From contig NZ_JAGENB010000002.1 of NCBI RefSeq assembly GCF_019991125.1, positions 1,072,772-1,136,771 of the forward strand: a stretch of DNA of 64,000 nucleotides, read 5' to 3'. The notes under the pieces are model-generated. The model saw only the letters and a program-made list of their open reading frames with translations, had not been told where the DNA came from and searched no databases. Numbering within the stretch: position 1 is the first letter of the stretch; each line of letters starts with the position of its first letter. Source of the stretch: Phyllobacterium calauticae. GTDB lineage: Bacteria; Pseudomonadota; Alphaproteobacteria; Rhizobiales; Rhizobiaceae. Of the stretch, positions 1 to 12,214 are shown one piece after another. Position numbers and translations under genes: made by a program.

Positions 1-671
1 TGATCCAGTGCGATATCGGAAGGGTCCTGCGGGCGATGGATCGTTTCAAGCGCCTGCCGATGCGCAGGAAAATCATGTTTTGCCAGCACGGGCGCTTCGA
101 TCCACTCGGGCATTTCCGGTGTGCGTGCCAGCGCTTCGTGTATGCCGCGTGCCAGGACCTTGGGCGACAGGCCGGCCGTCAGAGGATAAACCGGTTCGAC
201 CAGCGGCAGCGACGCTGCATCGGCAATGCTGGCGATATGGTCAGGGTGAACCATGGTCGGACGGCCGTTGAACCATTCCATGCGGCCGGAGACGATGACG
301 GTTTCACCCACGGGCAGAGCGTTTTCGAGCCATGCCTTTTTGGCGTGAAAGAAGACAAGCCCTATTTCTCCCGTGTCATCATGGGCAAAGACCCGGTGCG
401 GCACGTTGCTTCGCCCGCTTGGTGCCGGCTGATGGCGGTCGACACGCAGTTCCAGCGTGACGATGGCGCCTTCCGGTGCATGGGCGATACCGGGACGATT
501 GCGCCGGTCGATGACACTATTGGGCGGCAGGTAGACCAGATTGCCGACGCGCGGTTCGGTTCCGGGTGGCTGCGTTCCCAGCAGCGTGGCAAGCAGGCCC
601 GTCACCTTCGGCCCGATGCCGGGCAGCGAGCGAACGGAAGCAAAAAGGGGATCGAGCAGTGAAGGACGCAT
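1..671 (-). CDS. recG: ATP-dependent DNA helicase RecG, N-terminal part (runs off the left edge)
   Basis: Reading leftward from an ATG at 671-669, the frame stays open to the window edge, giving about 223 residues. The product starts MRPSLLDPLFASV and has the helix-hairpin-like stretch LPGIGPKVTG near residues 18-27, then the OB-fold wedge domain that lets RecG grip branched DNA. RecG remodels stalled replication forks and Holliday junctions. The helicase motifs lie outside the window, so the call rests on the N-terminal domain. The gene is divergent from sdhE, with about 130 bases between the two starts; recG, sdhE and mfd are commonly neighbours in Rhizobiales. Confidence 0.88.
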   Translation of the reverse strand, partial: MRPSLLDPLFASVRSLPGIGPKVTGLLATLLGTQPPGTEPRVGNLVYLPPNSVIDRRNRPGIAHAPEGAIVTLELRVDRHQPAPSGRSNVPHRVFAHDDTGEIGLVFFHAKKAWLENALPVGETVIVSGRMEWFNGRPTMVHPDHIASIADAASLPLVEPVYPLTAGLSPKVLARGIHEALARTPEMPEWIEAPVLAKHDFPAHRQALETIHRPQDPSDIALD

Positions 672-801
672 TCCCTAGGTTTAACGTCTTCAAAGCGTGT
701 TGCAAGGCTGACAGCGGCGTCAATGCGCGCTATACCCAGCCGCAATCCTTTGGCTTCCCGCCCATCGAAGCCTTTTCACGATATTTCAAGGGAGACTGTC
801 C

Positions 802-1089
802 ATGACCGGAAGCAGTCGTTCAACAGTTGATCTGCCGCCAAGACAGCGCAAAATCCTCTTCCGTTCCTGGCATCGCGGCATGCGCGAGATGGATCTGATT
901 CTCGGGCAGTTTGCCGATGCGCACATCGAAAGCCTGACGGAGGCGGAACTCGATCAGTATGAAGCGCTGATGGAAGCGCTCGACCGCGACCTGCTGAAAT
1001 GGGTCACCGGGGAAGCTGAAGTGCCCGAAGAATTCAATACGCCGATCTTTCACAGGATTCTGGCTTCCCGCAACGCTATGAAATTCTGA
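802..1089 (+). CDS. sdhE: FAD assembly factor SdhE
   Basis: A 95-residue protein of the SdhE/YgfY family, which promotes covalent attachment of FAD to the flavoprotein subunit of succinate dehydrogenase in the cytoplasm. The family signature RGxxE is present as R25-G-M-R-E29, in a short all-helical protein of the usual length. The start ATG at 802 follows a GGGAGA ribosome site. It ends six bases before mfd, so the two are probably co-transcribed. Confidence 0.92.
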   Translation: MTGSSRSTVDLPPRQRKILFRSWHRGMREMDLILGQFADAHIESLTEAELDQYEALMEALDRDLLKWVTGEAEVPEEFNTPIFHRILASRNAMKF

Positions 1090-1095
1090 TTCGAC

Positions 1096-4593
<3,498 letters not shown>

Positions 4594-4619
4594 CGGCCAG
4601 CCTCCACCGGCGCTTCATA

Positions 4620-5285
4620 TCAGGTCGGGCGGGGTTCGAAACCGTCGGCTGTCTGGCGGATGGCATCGGCCAGCGCATCGGCGGACTGTGCGCCCATGAC
4701 CGCGTATTTCTGATCCAGGATGAAGCAGGGCACACCGCGCACGCCGATCTGGTTGGCGGTGTCGATTTCCTGGCGCACGCCGACGCTGTCCGCATCGGTC
4801 GGCAGCAGGCTCGCGACGATGGCGCTGTCCATGCCACCTTCTTCAGCCGCTTCGATCAGCACCTGATGGTCGCCGATGTTCTTTCCCTGTTCAAAATAAT
4901 AGGAAAAGAGAATGCCGACGATCTTGTCCTGGATATCGAGACCGGCCTGCGAGGCCCAGCGGATCAGGCGATGCGCATCCAGTGTATTGGGGGCAATCTC
5001 GATGGCCTCGAAGTCGAACTCGATGCCTTCTTCCTTGCCGAGCTCGATCAATTGCTGATGCACTTCAAAAATACGGTCCGAGCTGCCGAATTTCTCCGTC
5101 ATGTAGCGGTTGCGGTCCTTGCCCTGTTTCGGCAGCGTCGGGTCCAGCTGAAACGGACGCCAGTTGACCGTCACGTCCAGATCGGGATTGAGCGCGAGGG
5201 CGCTCTCCAGCCGCTTGCGGCCGACAAAGCACCAGGGGCAGACAACATCCGACACAACGTCGATGGTAAATTTCTTTTCGGTCAT
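4620..5285 (-). CDS. DsbA family (FrnE-like) thiol oxidoreductase
   Basis: A thioredoxin-fold protein of about 221 residues with a C-P-W-C active site near the N-terminus (VSDVVCPWCFVGRKRLE) and the inserted helical domain of the DsbA/FrnE group. There is no signal peptide, so it is probably a cytoplasmic disulfide isomerase-like enzyme, as FrnE proteins are. I chose the ATG at 5285; a longer frame to 5381 would run into the upstream gene. It starts ten bases after the stop of the solute-binding protein gene and is likely co-transcribed with it. FrnE relatives include 2-hydroxychromene-2-carboxylate isomerase-like enzymes, so the substrate is uncertain. Confidence 0.82.
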   Translation of the reverse strand: MTEKKFTIDVVSDVVCPWCFVGRKRLESALALNPDLDVTVNWRPFQLDPTLPKQGKDRNRYMTEKFGSSDRIFEVHQQLIELGKEEGIEFDFEAIEIAPNTLDAHRLIRWASQAGLDIQDKIVGILFSYYFEQGKNIGDHQVLIEAAEEGGMDSAIVASLLPTDADSVGVRQEIDTANQIGVRGVPCFILDQKYAVMGAQSADALADAIRQTADGFEPRPT

Positions 5286-5295
5286 GATGTTCAAC

Positions 5296-7113
5296 CTATC
5301 GTTTGTCAGACCACCACGTCTGAAGCTGGTAGCCGTTGAGAGATGTCTTGTCCGGGTGTTGCAGATGCGCCCAATAGGCAATCCATTGCTCGGGCTGGTA
5401 GTAAATTGGCACCATATAATGGCCGGAGATCAGCACTCTGTCGAGGGCGCGCACGATGCTGACAAACTCCGACTGGCCGTGGACGGCAAGCATCTTGTCA
5501 ATCAACGCGTCGACAACAGGGTCGGCAACGCCGGCATAGTTGAAGCTGCCCTCGATGTCCTTCGATTGGCTGCCCCAGCGGGCATATTGTTCATATCCCG
5601 GGGATAGCGACCCGGAATAGGCGCCAAGAATCACATCATAATCAAAGGTTTGCAGGCGTTTCTGATACTGCGCGTCATCGACCGTGCGGATCGTGACCGC
5701 GATACCCAGGCGCTCCAGCGTACGTTTGTAGGCGATACCCAGACGCTCCTCGGCCACGGAGCGGGTCAAAATTTCGAAACTCAGCGCATTGCCGTTCGGA
5801 TCGAGCATCTGCTCGTCCTTGATCGCGTAACCGCGGCTGACGAGCAGATCGTAGGCGCGCTTCATTTCCTTGCGGTCGCGGCCCGAGCCGTCCGTCGTGG
5901 CCGGCGTGTAGGTGCCATCCATGACTTCGGGAAGAACTGCGTCGGGGTACGGGGCAAGAATGGCGCGTTCGGCTGCATCGGCGGGCTTTCCGAGCGCCGA
6001 CAATTCCGAGCCCTGCCAATAGCTGGCCAGGCGCTGATAGCGTCCGGCATAGAGGTTGCGGTTGGTCCACTCGAAATCGAACATCAGGGCGAGCGCCTCG
6101 CGGACATATCTGTCCTTGAACTCGTCGCGGCGGGTGTTGAAGACAAATCCATAGACATTGGCGGGTGCGTGGGTCTCAAACGTCTTTTTGACGACACGTC
6201 CGTCATTGAAGGCGGGAAAGCCGTAGGAGGAGGCCCATTTGTTCGGGTCACCTTCCATGAACACGTCAAAAACCCCCTTCTTGAACGCTTCGAACTGCGC
6301 CTGCAGATTGCGGAAATATTCGACAGTGATCACGTCGTAATTGTTGAAGCCGCGCCGGCTCGGCAAATCCGCCGCCCAGTAATTGGGATCGCGCTTGAAG
6401 ACGATACGCTGCCCCGGCTGCACCTGCGACACCACATAGGGCCCGCTGCCAACCGGGATGGCAAGCGGCGACCGGTCGAAATTGTCAGCATCGATGGCAT
6501 GCTTCGGCAAAACCGGCATCAGCGCGAGAATGAGGGGGAATTCCCGGTTGGCCTGATCATTGAACGTGATGCGGACGCCGTGCTCCCCGACCTGTTCGAT
6601 CTTCGAGATCAGTTTCGTCCGCGTGTTGAAGGGCGGGCGCCCTTTCTCCGTCAGGAGATTGAAGGTGAAGATCACGTCGTCCGGCGTGACGGGCTGGCCA
6701 TCGGACCATTTTGCCTTCGGATTCAGCGTGAATTCAACGAATGTGCGTTCCTCGTTGGTCTCCACCTTTTCCGCCAGCAAGCCATACATGGTGAACGGCT
6801 CGTCGGCGCTGCGCTGCATCAGCGTTTCGTAGACCAGATTTCCAAATTCGGCATCGCCGAACATGCCGCGCGCATAGGTGCGCATGCTTTTGATCAGAAA
6901 GGGATTGAGACTGTCGAATGTGCCGACGACACCATAGGTTATCGAGCCGCCCTTGGGCGCATCGGGATTCACATAGGGGAAATAGGCGTAATCAGCGGGC
7001 AGGGCAGGCTCGCCGCGCATGGCGATTCCATGTTTTGGCTCGGCAAGAACCGCGCTTGTCATCGAACAAGTCATGGTCAGCAGGGCCAGAATCTGGAAAC
7101 TTTTCTTCAGCAT
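5296..7113 (-). CDS. Periplasmic peptide-binding protein (SBP family 5, YejA-like)
   Basis: A 605-residue exported solute-binding protein. Residues 1-24 form a signal peptide ending VLA before EPKHG. The mature start (HGIAMRGEPALP, then YVNPDAPKGG) is typical of the YejA/MppA branch of family 5, which delivers oligopeptides to an ABC importer. No permease or ATPase gene lies beside it, so it either works with a transporter encoded elsewhere or is an orphan receptor. Transcription would continue into the dsbA-like gene. The exact ligand cannot be told from sequence. Confidence 0.85.
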   Translation of the reverse strand: MLKKSFQILALLTMTCSMTSAVLAEPKHGIAMRGEPALPADYAYFPYVNPDAPKGGSITYGVVGTFDSLNPFLIKSMRTYARGMFGDAEFGNLVYETLMQRSADEPFTMYGLLAEKVETNEERTFVEFTLNPKAKWSDGQPVTPDDVIFTFNLLTEKGRPPFNTRTKLISKIEQVGEHGVRITFNDQANREFPLILALMPVLPKHAIDADNFDRSPLAIPVGSGPYVVSQVQPGQRIVFKRDPNYWAADLPSRRGFNNYDVITVEYFRNLQAQFEAFKKGVFDVFMEGDPNKWASSYGFPAFNDGRVVKKTFETHAPANVYGFVFNTRRDEFKDRYVREALALMFDFEWTNRNLYAGRYQRLASYWQGSELSALGKPADAAERAILAPYPDAVLPEVMDGTYTPATTDGSGRDRKEMKRAYDLLVSRGYAIKDEQMLDPNGNALSFEILTRSVAEERLGIAYKRTLERLGIAVTIRTVDDAQYQKRLQTFDYDVILGAYSGSLSPGYEQYARWGSQSKDIEGSFNYAGVADPVVDALIDKMLAVHGQSEFVSIVRALDRVLISGHYMVPIYYQPEQWIAYWAHLQHPDKTSLNGYQLQTWWSDKR

Positions 7114-7442
7114 CGTCTCAACCTTATGGTCCCTTTGGCGGGATTTTCCTTTGATTCGCCCACGAGATTACCATCTCATGACGATTCTGCGGCCAAAGGG
7201 GTGTAATCATCTTCCTGAAATGACAACAGAGCTAGGGTCAAGACCCATTAATCTGGTCGAAATGGTATGAGGCCATTTGTTCGGTTACAAGGAGCAAAGG
7301 CGAAGGCAATGTGGTTCATTGTCAAGCCTTTGCGACGATGAAGCCGGACAAATGGACCATATCCTCCGGACGCCGAAACGGCTGCAAGCTGCTGTGTCGA
7401 GCCGCTCGGCCGGGGGAAAGACCCCGCCCTTCGCGTCTCTCA

Positions 7443-7490
7443 GAGCATGGTCCCGAAAAGTTGTTCGACTTTTCGGGCAAGACCATGCTC
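7443..7490. repeat. Palindromic intergenic element (rhizobial type)
   Basis: A 48-base near-perfect inverted repeat. The left arm runs GAGCATGGTC then CCGAAAAGT, the right arm ACTTTTCGG then GACCATGCTC, with a short TGTTCG loop. This GAGCATG...CCGAAAAG design is typical of the small palindromic repeats scattered between genes in Rhizobiales genomes. Confidence 0.75.
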
Positions 7491-7503
7491 CAAATATCGA
7501 CTT

Positions 7504-7550
7504 GCGCATGCGTCTTTCGGCCCGGCCTAAGGCCGAACCGGAACATGCGC
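7504..7550. repeat. Second intergenic palindrome
   Basis: Arms GCGCATG (7504-7510) and CATGCGC (7544-7550) enclose a smaller inverted repeat, CGGCC-taa-GGCCG (7523-7535). It lies 13 bases after the first palindrome and may be part of the same composite element. Confidence 0.55.
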
Positions 7551-7760
7551 GGCATCTTCTTGCCGTTTCAGGCGCCATTTCGATCATGTTAATGGGGCTT
7601 GACCCTAAAAGTAGTCTGGATTTGCATTAACATGCAGTGTAACACGGCGTTCGAGACGAAGGGTCACTCTGTTGCCTCATTTGGTAACCAATCCAGAGAA
7701 AGCAATTCTAAGTGATCAAGTTACACTTCGGATAAGTGCGCTGAAAGGAACCAGTTGACC

Positions 7761-8381
7761 ATGTCCAACCCGAAGACATTCGCTGCAACCGCATCCATCG
7801 CGGGTGCAATTGCATTACTCGCCGCCGCGGCAGTACCAGCATCAGCCCAGCAGCAGAGAACGCCGCAGGGTTGGTTCAAGGTTTGCTCCAAGCAGGAAGA
7901 AAACGACATCTGCAACACGCAGAACATCGTGACCGCCGATAGCGGCCAGCTTCTGACTGCCGTCAACCTCATCGAAATCAAGGGCAAGGTCAATCGCAAG
8001 ATTTTCCAGGTTTCCGTGCCGACCGGCCGTCTGATCGGTCCGGGCGTTGGACTGCAGATCAATGGCGGCAAGACCCAGAAGATCGATTTCGCCATCTGCT
8101 TCCCGGATCGCTGCATTTCGGAAGTCGCCATGTCGGATGAACTCGTCGCTGCCTTCAAGAAAGGCAATCAGCTGACGCTGACTTCGGTCAACTTCCAGAA
8201 CAAGCCAAATCCGATCACCGTTGCGCTGACCGGTTTCAGCCAGGCATTTGACGGCCCCGGCCTGCAGCAGTCGGAAATCGAAGATCGCCAGAAGACGCTT
8301 CAGGAAGAAGTCCAGAAGCGCCAGAAGGAATTCGAAGACAAGATGAAGGCCGAGCAGGCGAAGGCCAAGGCCGGAAACTGA
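7761..8381 (+). CDS. Invasion-associated locus B (IalB) family protein
   Basis: A secreted protein of about 206 residues. A signal peptide with a long alanine-rich core ends at ASA near residue 29, followed by the IalB fold (GWFKVCSKQEENDIC, then VPTGRLIGPGVGLQINGGK and FPDRCISE). The family is periplasmic or envelope-associated in alphaproteobacteria; its biochemical role is unknown despite the name from Bartonella. The C-terminal 45 residues are a charged, probably coiled-coil tail rich in Lys, Gln and Glu. I chose the ATG at 7761 over the TTG at 7755 because the AAAGGA site is properly spaced for it. A strong terminator follows. Confidence 0.88.
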   Translation: MSNPKTFAATASIAGAIALLAAAAVPASAQQQRTPQGWFKVCSKQEENDICNTQNIVTADSGQLLTAVNLIEIKGKVNRKIFQVSVPTGRLIGPGVGLQINGGKTQKIDFAICFPDRCISEVAMSDELVAAFKKGNQLTLTSVNFQNKPNPITVALTGFSQAFDGPGLQQSEIEDRQKTLQEEVQKRQKEFEDKMKAEQAKAKAGN

Positions 8382-8400
8382 TCGAACCATCGACACGAAA

Positions 8401-8426
8401 AAGGGACGCTTTGGCGTCCCTTTTTT
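8401..8426 (+). terminator. Rho-independent terminator of the IalB-family gene
   Basis: GGGACGC (8403-8409) pairs with GCGTCCC (8414-8420) around a four-base loop and is followed by six T. It begins about 20 bases after the stop codon. The A-run on its left means it could also serve the converging hspQ gene. Confidence 0.92.
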
Positions 8427-8439
8427 ATTGTGCCGTTAC

Positions 8440-8781
8440 TCAGTTGATATGCGGACTTTTGACCCGGTAGACACCGTTTAGCGGCTTGTCGAACATGTCC
8501 TTGATCTGCGGATGCCGCAGGGGAACGCCGGATGTATCGGCGACAAGGTTCTGCTCGGAGACATAGGCCACATACTCGCTGTCGGCGTTCTCGGCAAAGA
8601 GATGGTAAAAGGGCTGGTCGCGGCTTGGCCGGATATCTTCGGGAATGGATTGATACCATTCCTCGGTGTTGTTGAATTCAGGATCGACATCGAAAATTAC
8701 GCCGCGAAAAGCGAATATCCGGTGGCTTACAACCTGCCCGATCTGAAATTTTGCGTGGCGTATTTGTTTCATCATCATCAT
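8440..8781 (-). CDS. hspQ: Heat shock protein HspQ
   Basis: A 113-residue protein of the HspQ/YccV family, a small beta-rich hemimethylated-DNA-binding-like domain that in enterobacteria binds DnaA and enhances Lon proteolysis. Family hallmarks are visible: KFQIGQVVSHRIFAFRGVIFDVDPEF, EEWYQSIPE, QPFYHLFAEN and YVAYVSEQNL. Four ATG codons stand in a row at the start, so the true initiation site is uncertain by up to nine bases. It converges on the IalB-family gene. Confidence 0.9.
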   Translation of the reverse strand: MMMMKQIRHAKFQIGQVVSHRIFAFRGVIFDVDPEFNNTEEWYQSIPEDIRPSRDQPFYHLFAENADSEYVAYVSEQNLVADTSGVPLRHPQIKDMFDKPLNGVYRVKSPHIN

Positions 8782-8880
8782 TCATTATAGATATCAGAGA
8801 CATACCTGTCTCCATCAAATCGTGCGAGCATCGATGGCGTCCTGCCATTTCCGGTCGCTTCCCAACAGTCAAAGCTCGTC

Positions 8881-9825
8881 ATGCTCAGCGTTTTCAATCT
8901 CGTTCTCCCATTTTTCGGCCTGATCTTTCTGGGATTCCTGGTTGCCCGCATCAGTCGTCAGCCGCTGGAGGCGTTGGGATGGATGAACGTTTTCATTGTC
9001 TATGTGGCGTTGCCGGCACTGTTTTTCCAGATCCTTTCAAAGACACCTGTCGCTGAGCTGACTCAGTGGGCCTTTATTATTGGCTGCACCGCATCAACAC
9101 TTTGTGTTTTTCTGGTGATGTTCGGCTTTGCTTTTTTCAGAACGCGCAAAATAGACGAAAGCACCATCCAAGGGCTCGCCGCCGCCTATGGCAATATCGG
9201 TTATATGGGGCCGGGATTGGCCATCATGGCTTTCGGCGCGCCCGCTGCCGTACCGGTTGCCCTGATCTTCTGTTTTGACAACACGCTGCATTTTGTCATG
9301 GCGCCCCTCATGATGGCGTTGTCCGGCAAAGACAAGCGCCGCCCGCATGAACTGGCGGTCAGTGTGCTCAAGAAGATCGTCCTGCACCCCTTCATCATCG
9401 CAACCATTCTGGGCGTCGCGGCTGCTGTCACCGGGTTCGAACCACCTGCATCCATCGACAAGCTCATTGATCTGCTGGCCAAGGCTGCCGCACCCTGTGC
9501 ACTCTTTGCCATGGGCGTCACCCTTGCCTTGCGCCCCCTGAAGCGGGTGCCGCCGGAACTCTATCTGATTGTCCCGATCAAGCTGGTTTTCCAGCCATTG
9601 CTTATCTACGCCATCCTTCACCTTGCCGGCGATTTCCCGCCGGTCTGGGTGTACACCGCCATGCTGCTGGCGGCGCTGCCGACGGCAACCAATGTCTTCG
9701 TCATTGCCCAGCAATATGGTGTCTGGGTCGAACGGGCTTCGAGCAGCATCCTGGCAACCACGCTGTTTTCGGTCGTGACCCTGACCCTGTGGCTTTACGT
9801 GATGACGCACGGCCTCATTCCCTGA
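8881..9825 (+). CDS. AEC family transporter (auxin efflux carrier-like permease)
   Basis: A 314-residue integral membrane protein with about ten hydrophobic segments in two five-helix halves, as in the AEC family. Known bacterial members export or exchange malate, malonate or other organic acids. Recognisable stretches are NVFIVYVALPALFFQIL, YGNIGYMGPGLA and the C-terminal ALPTATNVFVIAQQYGV. The substrate cannot be predicted. The methyltransferase gene begins about 60 bases downstream on the same strand. Confidence 0.88.
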   Translation: MLSVFNLVLPFFGLIFLGFLVARISRQPLEALGWMNVFIVYVALPALFFQILSKTPVAELTQWAFIIGCTASTLCVFLVMFGFAFFRTRKIDESTIQGLAAAYGNIGYMGPGLAIMAFGAPAAVPVALIFCFDNTLHFVMAPLMMALSGKDKRRPHELAVSVLKKIVLHPFIIATILGVAAAVTGFEPPASIDKLIDLLAKAAAPCALFAMGVTLALRPLKRVPPELYLIVPIKLVFQPLLIYAILHLAGDFPPVWVYTAMLLAALPTATNVFVIAQQYGVWVERASSSILATTLFSVVTLTLWLYVMTHGLIP

Positions 9826-9884
9826 TAAGGAACTGCAGGTCACCCGGCGAACGGCCGGGCCGTGGCCGTGTTGCCGGAGCGCTT

Positions 9885-10526
9885 TTGACCATAGATCGTG
9901 CGGAATTCATTCAGGCGCATATGCCTGTCATGGCTGTCCCGGCAGTTCCGGAAATTGTGCTCCACAGCGCCACGCCGGCGAGCGGATTGCGCCGCCTTAT
10001 CGCCTCCCATGCCAATCCCGATCCCGAACCGCCATACTGGGCCTATCATTGGGCTGGCGGTGCAGTGCTCGCCCGTTATTTTCTCGATCACCCGGAGGTC
10101 GTGAAAGGGCAGCGCGTGCTGGATCTTGGATCGGGTTCAGGGATTGTTGGCATAGCGGCGGCAAAGGCAGGTGCGATCCACGTGACCGCCGCTGAAACAG
10201 ACGGAAATGCCATTGCCGCGCAACAGCTCAATGCCGATCTCAATGGTGTCAGCTTGACAACGATGCATGCGGATCTGACGGCTGGCCCGGCAATGGATGT
10301 CGATCTGGTTGCTGTTGGCGATCTGTTTTACGCGCCCGATCTCGCGCAGCGCGTTCTGCTTTTCCTCGATCGCTGTCTTCTGGCGGGCGCCAAGGTCCTT
10401 ATCGGCGATCCCGGCCGGGCACATCTTCCGCACGACCGGCTCCGGCTCATTGCCGAATATGCGGTGCCGGATTTCGGGCAAGTGACGGACGCAAAAGTGA
10501 ATGCGGGTGTTTTTGCACTGATCTGA
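9885..10526 (+). CDS. Class I SAM methyltransferase (protein-lysine type, ETFB-KMT-like)
   Basis: About 213 residues with a Rossmann methyltransferase core: motif I is VLDLGSGSGIVGIAA and the acidic ribose-binding residue follows in AAETDGNA. The order of N-terminal segments (FIQAH, PEIVLHSAT, PPYWAYHWAGGAVLARY) matches the METTL20/ETFB lysine methyltransferase group, so the target is probably a protein lysine. The frame is open from 9789, inside the upstream gene. I chose TTG 9885 because CCGGAG lies six bases before it and the family homology begins there. The start remains uncertain. Confidence 0.75.
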   Translation: MTIDRAEFIQAHMPVMAVPAVPEIVLHSATPASGLRRLIASHANPDPEPPYWAYHWAGGAVLARYFLDHPEVVKGQRVLDLGSGSGIVGIAAAKAGAIHVTAAETDGNAIAAQQLNADLNGVSLTTMHADLTAGPAMDVDLVAVGDLFYAPDLAQRVLLFLDRCLLAGAKVLIGDPGRAHLPHDRLRLIAEYAVPDFGQVTDAKVNAGVFALI

Positions 10527-10590
10527 GGTGATGCCTGCAGGTTTTGTCTGTCGCGGCGCCTGTGTTTTCCAGACAATGAAGGCATGACCA

Positions 10591-10717
10591 TTGTGCGTGG
10601 TTCGACAAGCTCACCATGAGGGAGGTGGAGGGCTGCACGCTAATCGTGAACCTTGCAGAACATGGCTCCCTGCAATCCTCACTTTCCCTCATGGTGAGCT
10701 TGTCGAACCACGCACAA
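10591..10717. repeat. Perfect 33-bp inverted repeat
   Basis: The left arm 10591-10623 (TTGTGCGTGGTTCGACAAGC then TCACCATGAGGGA) is matched without a mismatch by the right arm 10685-10717, with a 61-base spacer. The RNA would form a very stable long hairpin. The arm sequence resembles dispersed repeats of alphaproteobacterial genomes. Confidence 0.9.
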
Positions 10718-10832
10718 AACGTGCTGCAGGCTTTTCGAACTCTCCCGGACATGCTGGCGTCTTTCCCTCCCGACGTGGGCTGTTTCGTCGCAGGAAGACG
10801 GCCCTTGTGGGCAAAGGCTTTCTGTGTACTAT

Positions 10833-10847
10833 TGCGAATGATTTGCA
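10833..10847. promoter_or_regulatory. Fur-family (probably Mur) operator of mntH
   Basis: TGCGAAT-G-ATTTGCA is a 7-1-7 palindrome with one mismatch, followed by an overlapping TGCAATTGC. It ends about 20 bases before the mntH start. In rhizobia and Brucella the Fur homologue Mur represses mntH or sitABCD when manganese is plentiful, through AT-rich TGCAA-type palindromes. The assignment is by pattern and position. Confidence 0.6.
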
Positions 10848-10867
10848 ATTGCGATTAGAGGTATTTC

Positions 10868-12214
10868 ATGGATTCCTTGCGGCAGGCAGCCGATACGGAC
10901 GAAGGCTGGCGGCGCGAACGGGGTGATGCATCGCTTTCGGATGTGCATCGCTCGGTCGCTGTCAGGACAGCGGGACCGGGTTGGCGCAGGGCCGCAGCCT
11001 TTGTGGGACCGGGCTATCTGGTTGCCGTGGGCTATATGGATCCGGGAAACTGGGCGACATCGCTGGCCGGCGGTTCGAAGTTCGGCTACACGCTGCTTGT
11101 CGTCGCGTTGGTCTCCAACATCATGGCCGTGGTCCTGCAGGCGCTTTGCGCGCGTCTGGCGATCGGATCGGGCAGGGACCTGGCGCAGGCCTGCCGCGAT
11201 GCCTTTCCAAGGCCGGTTGCCTATACGCTCTGGTTCATGGCGGAGCTTGCCATCATTGCCACGGACATTGCCGAAGTCATCGGCACCGCGATCGGTCTCA
11301 GCCTGATTTTCGGCATCCCGCTTGAACTCGGCGTCCTCATCACCGCGCTCGATGTTTTCCTGATCCTCTATCTGCAAAAGCTTGGCTTCCGCTGGGTGGA
11401 AGCGCTGATCATCACGCTGCTGGGCGTGATCGCGCTGTGCTTCGGCATCCAGATTTTCCTCGCGGATCCCGATTGGGCCGCCGTGATCAAGGGATTTGCG
11501 CCGACAACGGAAATCGTCACCAACCCGGAAATGCTCTATCTCGCGCTTGGCATTCTCGGCGCGACGGTGATGCCGCACAATCTCTATCTGCACTCCGGCA
11601 TCATCCAGACGCGCGACTATGGCCACACCACGCCGGAAAAACGTCAGGCGCTGAAGTATGCCACGTGGGACTCCACCATTGCGCTGACCTTTGCCCTGGT
11701 CATCAATGCGGCGATCCTGATCCTTGCCGCCGCGACCTTCAACAAGACGGGGCGGACCGAAGTGGCGGAACTCGGTGAAGCGCACTCACTGCTCGCGCCG
11801 CTCCTCGGCTGGGGTTTCGCCCCGACCCTGTTCGGTATCGCCTTGCTGTGCTGCGGCATCAACTCGACGGTGACGGCGACGCTGGCCGGACAGATCGTGA
11901 TGGAAGGCTTTTTGAAAATCAGGCTGGCGCCCTGGCTGCGCCGGTTGATCACCCGTGCCATTGCCATTGTTCCAGCGGGGGCGGTGACGGTCTGGTACGG
12001 TGACAGCGGAACGGCCAAGCTTTTGATCCTGACGCAGGTCGTGCTCAGTCTTCAGCTGTCCTTTGCCGTATTCCCTCTGGTCATCTTCACCGCCAGCAAG
12101 ACCAAAATGGGTGTGCTGGTCTCGCCGAAATGGCTCACGGTGCTTGCCATGATCATTGCGGTGGTGATTGCCGTGCTGAACATCAAGCTGCTGATGGACT
12201 TTGTTCTCGTTTAG
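10868..12214 (+). CDS. mntH: Nramp family manganese transporter MntH
   Basis: A 448-residue proton-coupled Mn2+/Fe2+ importer of the inner membrane with about 11 transmembrane segments. The metal-binding motifs are intact: D58-P-G-N61 in helix 1 and M-P-H-N near residue 235 in helix 6. The long hydrophilic N-terminus (about 40 residues) is common in the alphaproteobacterial branch. The start has AGAGG six to ten bases upstream. It overlaps the end of the opposite UbiH-type gene by four bases. Control by Mur is likely from the upstream palindrome. Confidence 0.95.
   Translation: MDSLRQAADTDEGWRRERGDASLSDVHRSVAVRTAGPGWRRAAAFVGPGYLVAVGYMDPGNWATSLAGGSKFGYTLLVVALVSNIMAVVLQALCARLAIGSGRDLAQACRDAFPRPVAYTLWFMAELAIIATDIAEVIGTAIGLSLIFGIPLELGVLITALDVFLILYLQKLGFRWVEALIITLLGVIALCFGIQIFLADPDWAAVIKGFAPTTEIVTNPEMLYLALGILGATVMPHNLYLHSGIIQTRDYGHTTPEKRQALKYATWDSTIALTFALVINAAILILAAATFNKTGRTEVAELGEAHSLLAPLLGWGFAPTLFGIALLCCGINSTVTATLAGQIVMEGFLKIRLAPWLRRLITRAIAIVPAGAVTVWYGDSGTAKLLILTQVVLSLQLSFAVFPLVIFTASKTKMGVLVSPKWLTVLAMIIAVVIAVLNIKLLMDFVLV

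Larger units (their letters stand above)
7114..7760. other. Gene-free region with two palindromes
   Basis: About 640 bases between two divergently transcribed genes. Short open frames occur on both strands, but none has a convincing ribosome site or a recognisable product. The stretch holds two palindromic elements at 7443-7490 and 7504-7550, described separately. The promoter of the IalB-family gene should lie in the AT-rich part between about 7600 and 7740. Confidence 0.6.
10527..10867. other. Gene-free region with a 33-bp perfect inverted repeat and a Fur-family operator
   Basis: About 340 bases upstream of mntH. It contains the long inverted repeat at 10591-10717 and, close to mntH, a 7-1-7 palindrome at 10833-10847. 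Small open frames here are products of the repeat and show no family features. Confidence 0.7.

Noticed and set aside
36-662. Plus-strand 208-codon open frame at the left edge
   Set aside because: It is the antisense of the recG coding sequence; the minus strand has the RecG wedge domain.
5286-5295. Longer start for the dsbA-like gene at 5381
   Set aside because: It would extend far into the upstream coding region and adds non-homologous residues; the ATG at 5285 fits the family start.
5650-7206. Plus-strand 518-codon frame opposite the solute-binding protein gene
   Set aside because: Low complexity, without family features; the minus-strand protein has a signal peptide and a clear family match.
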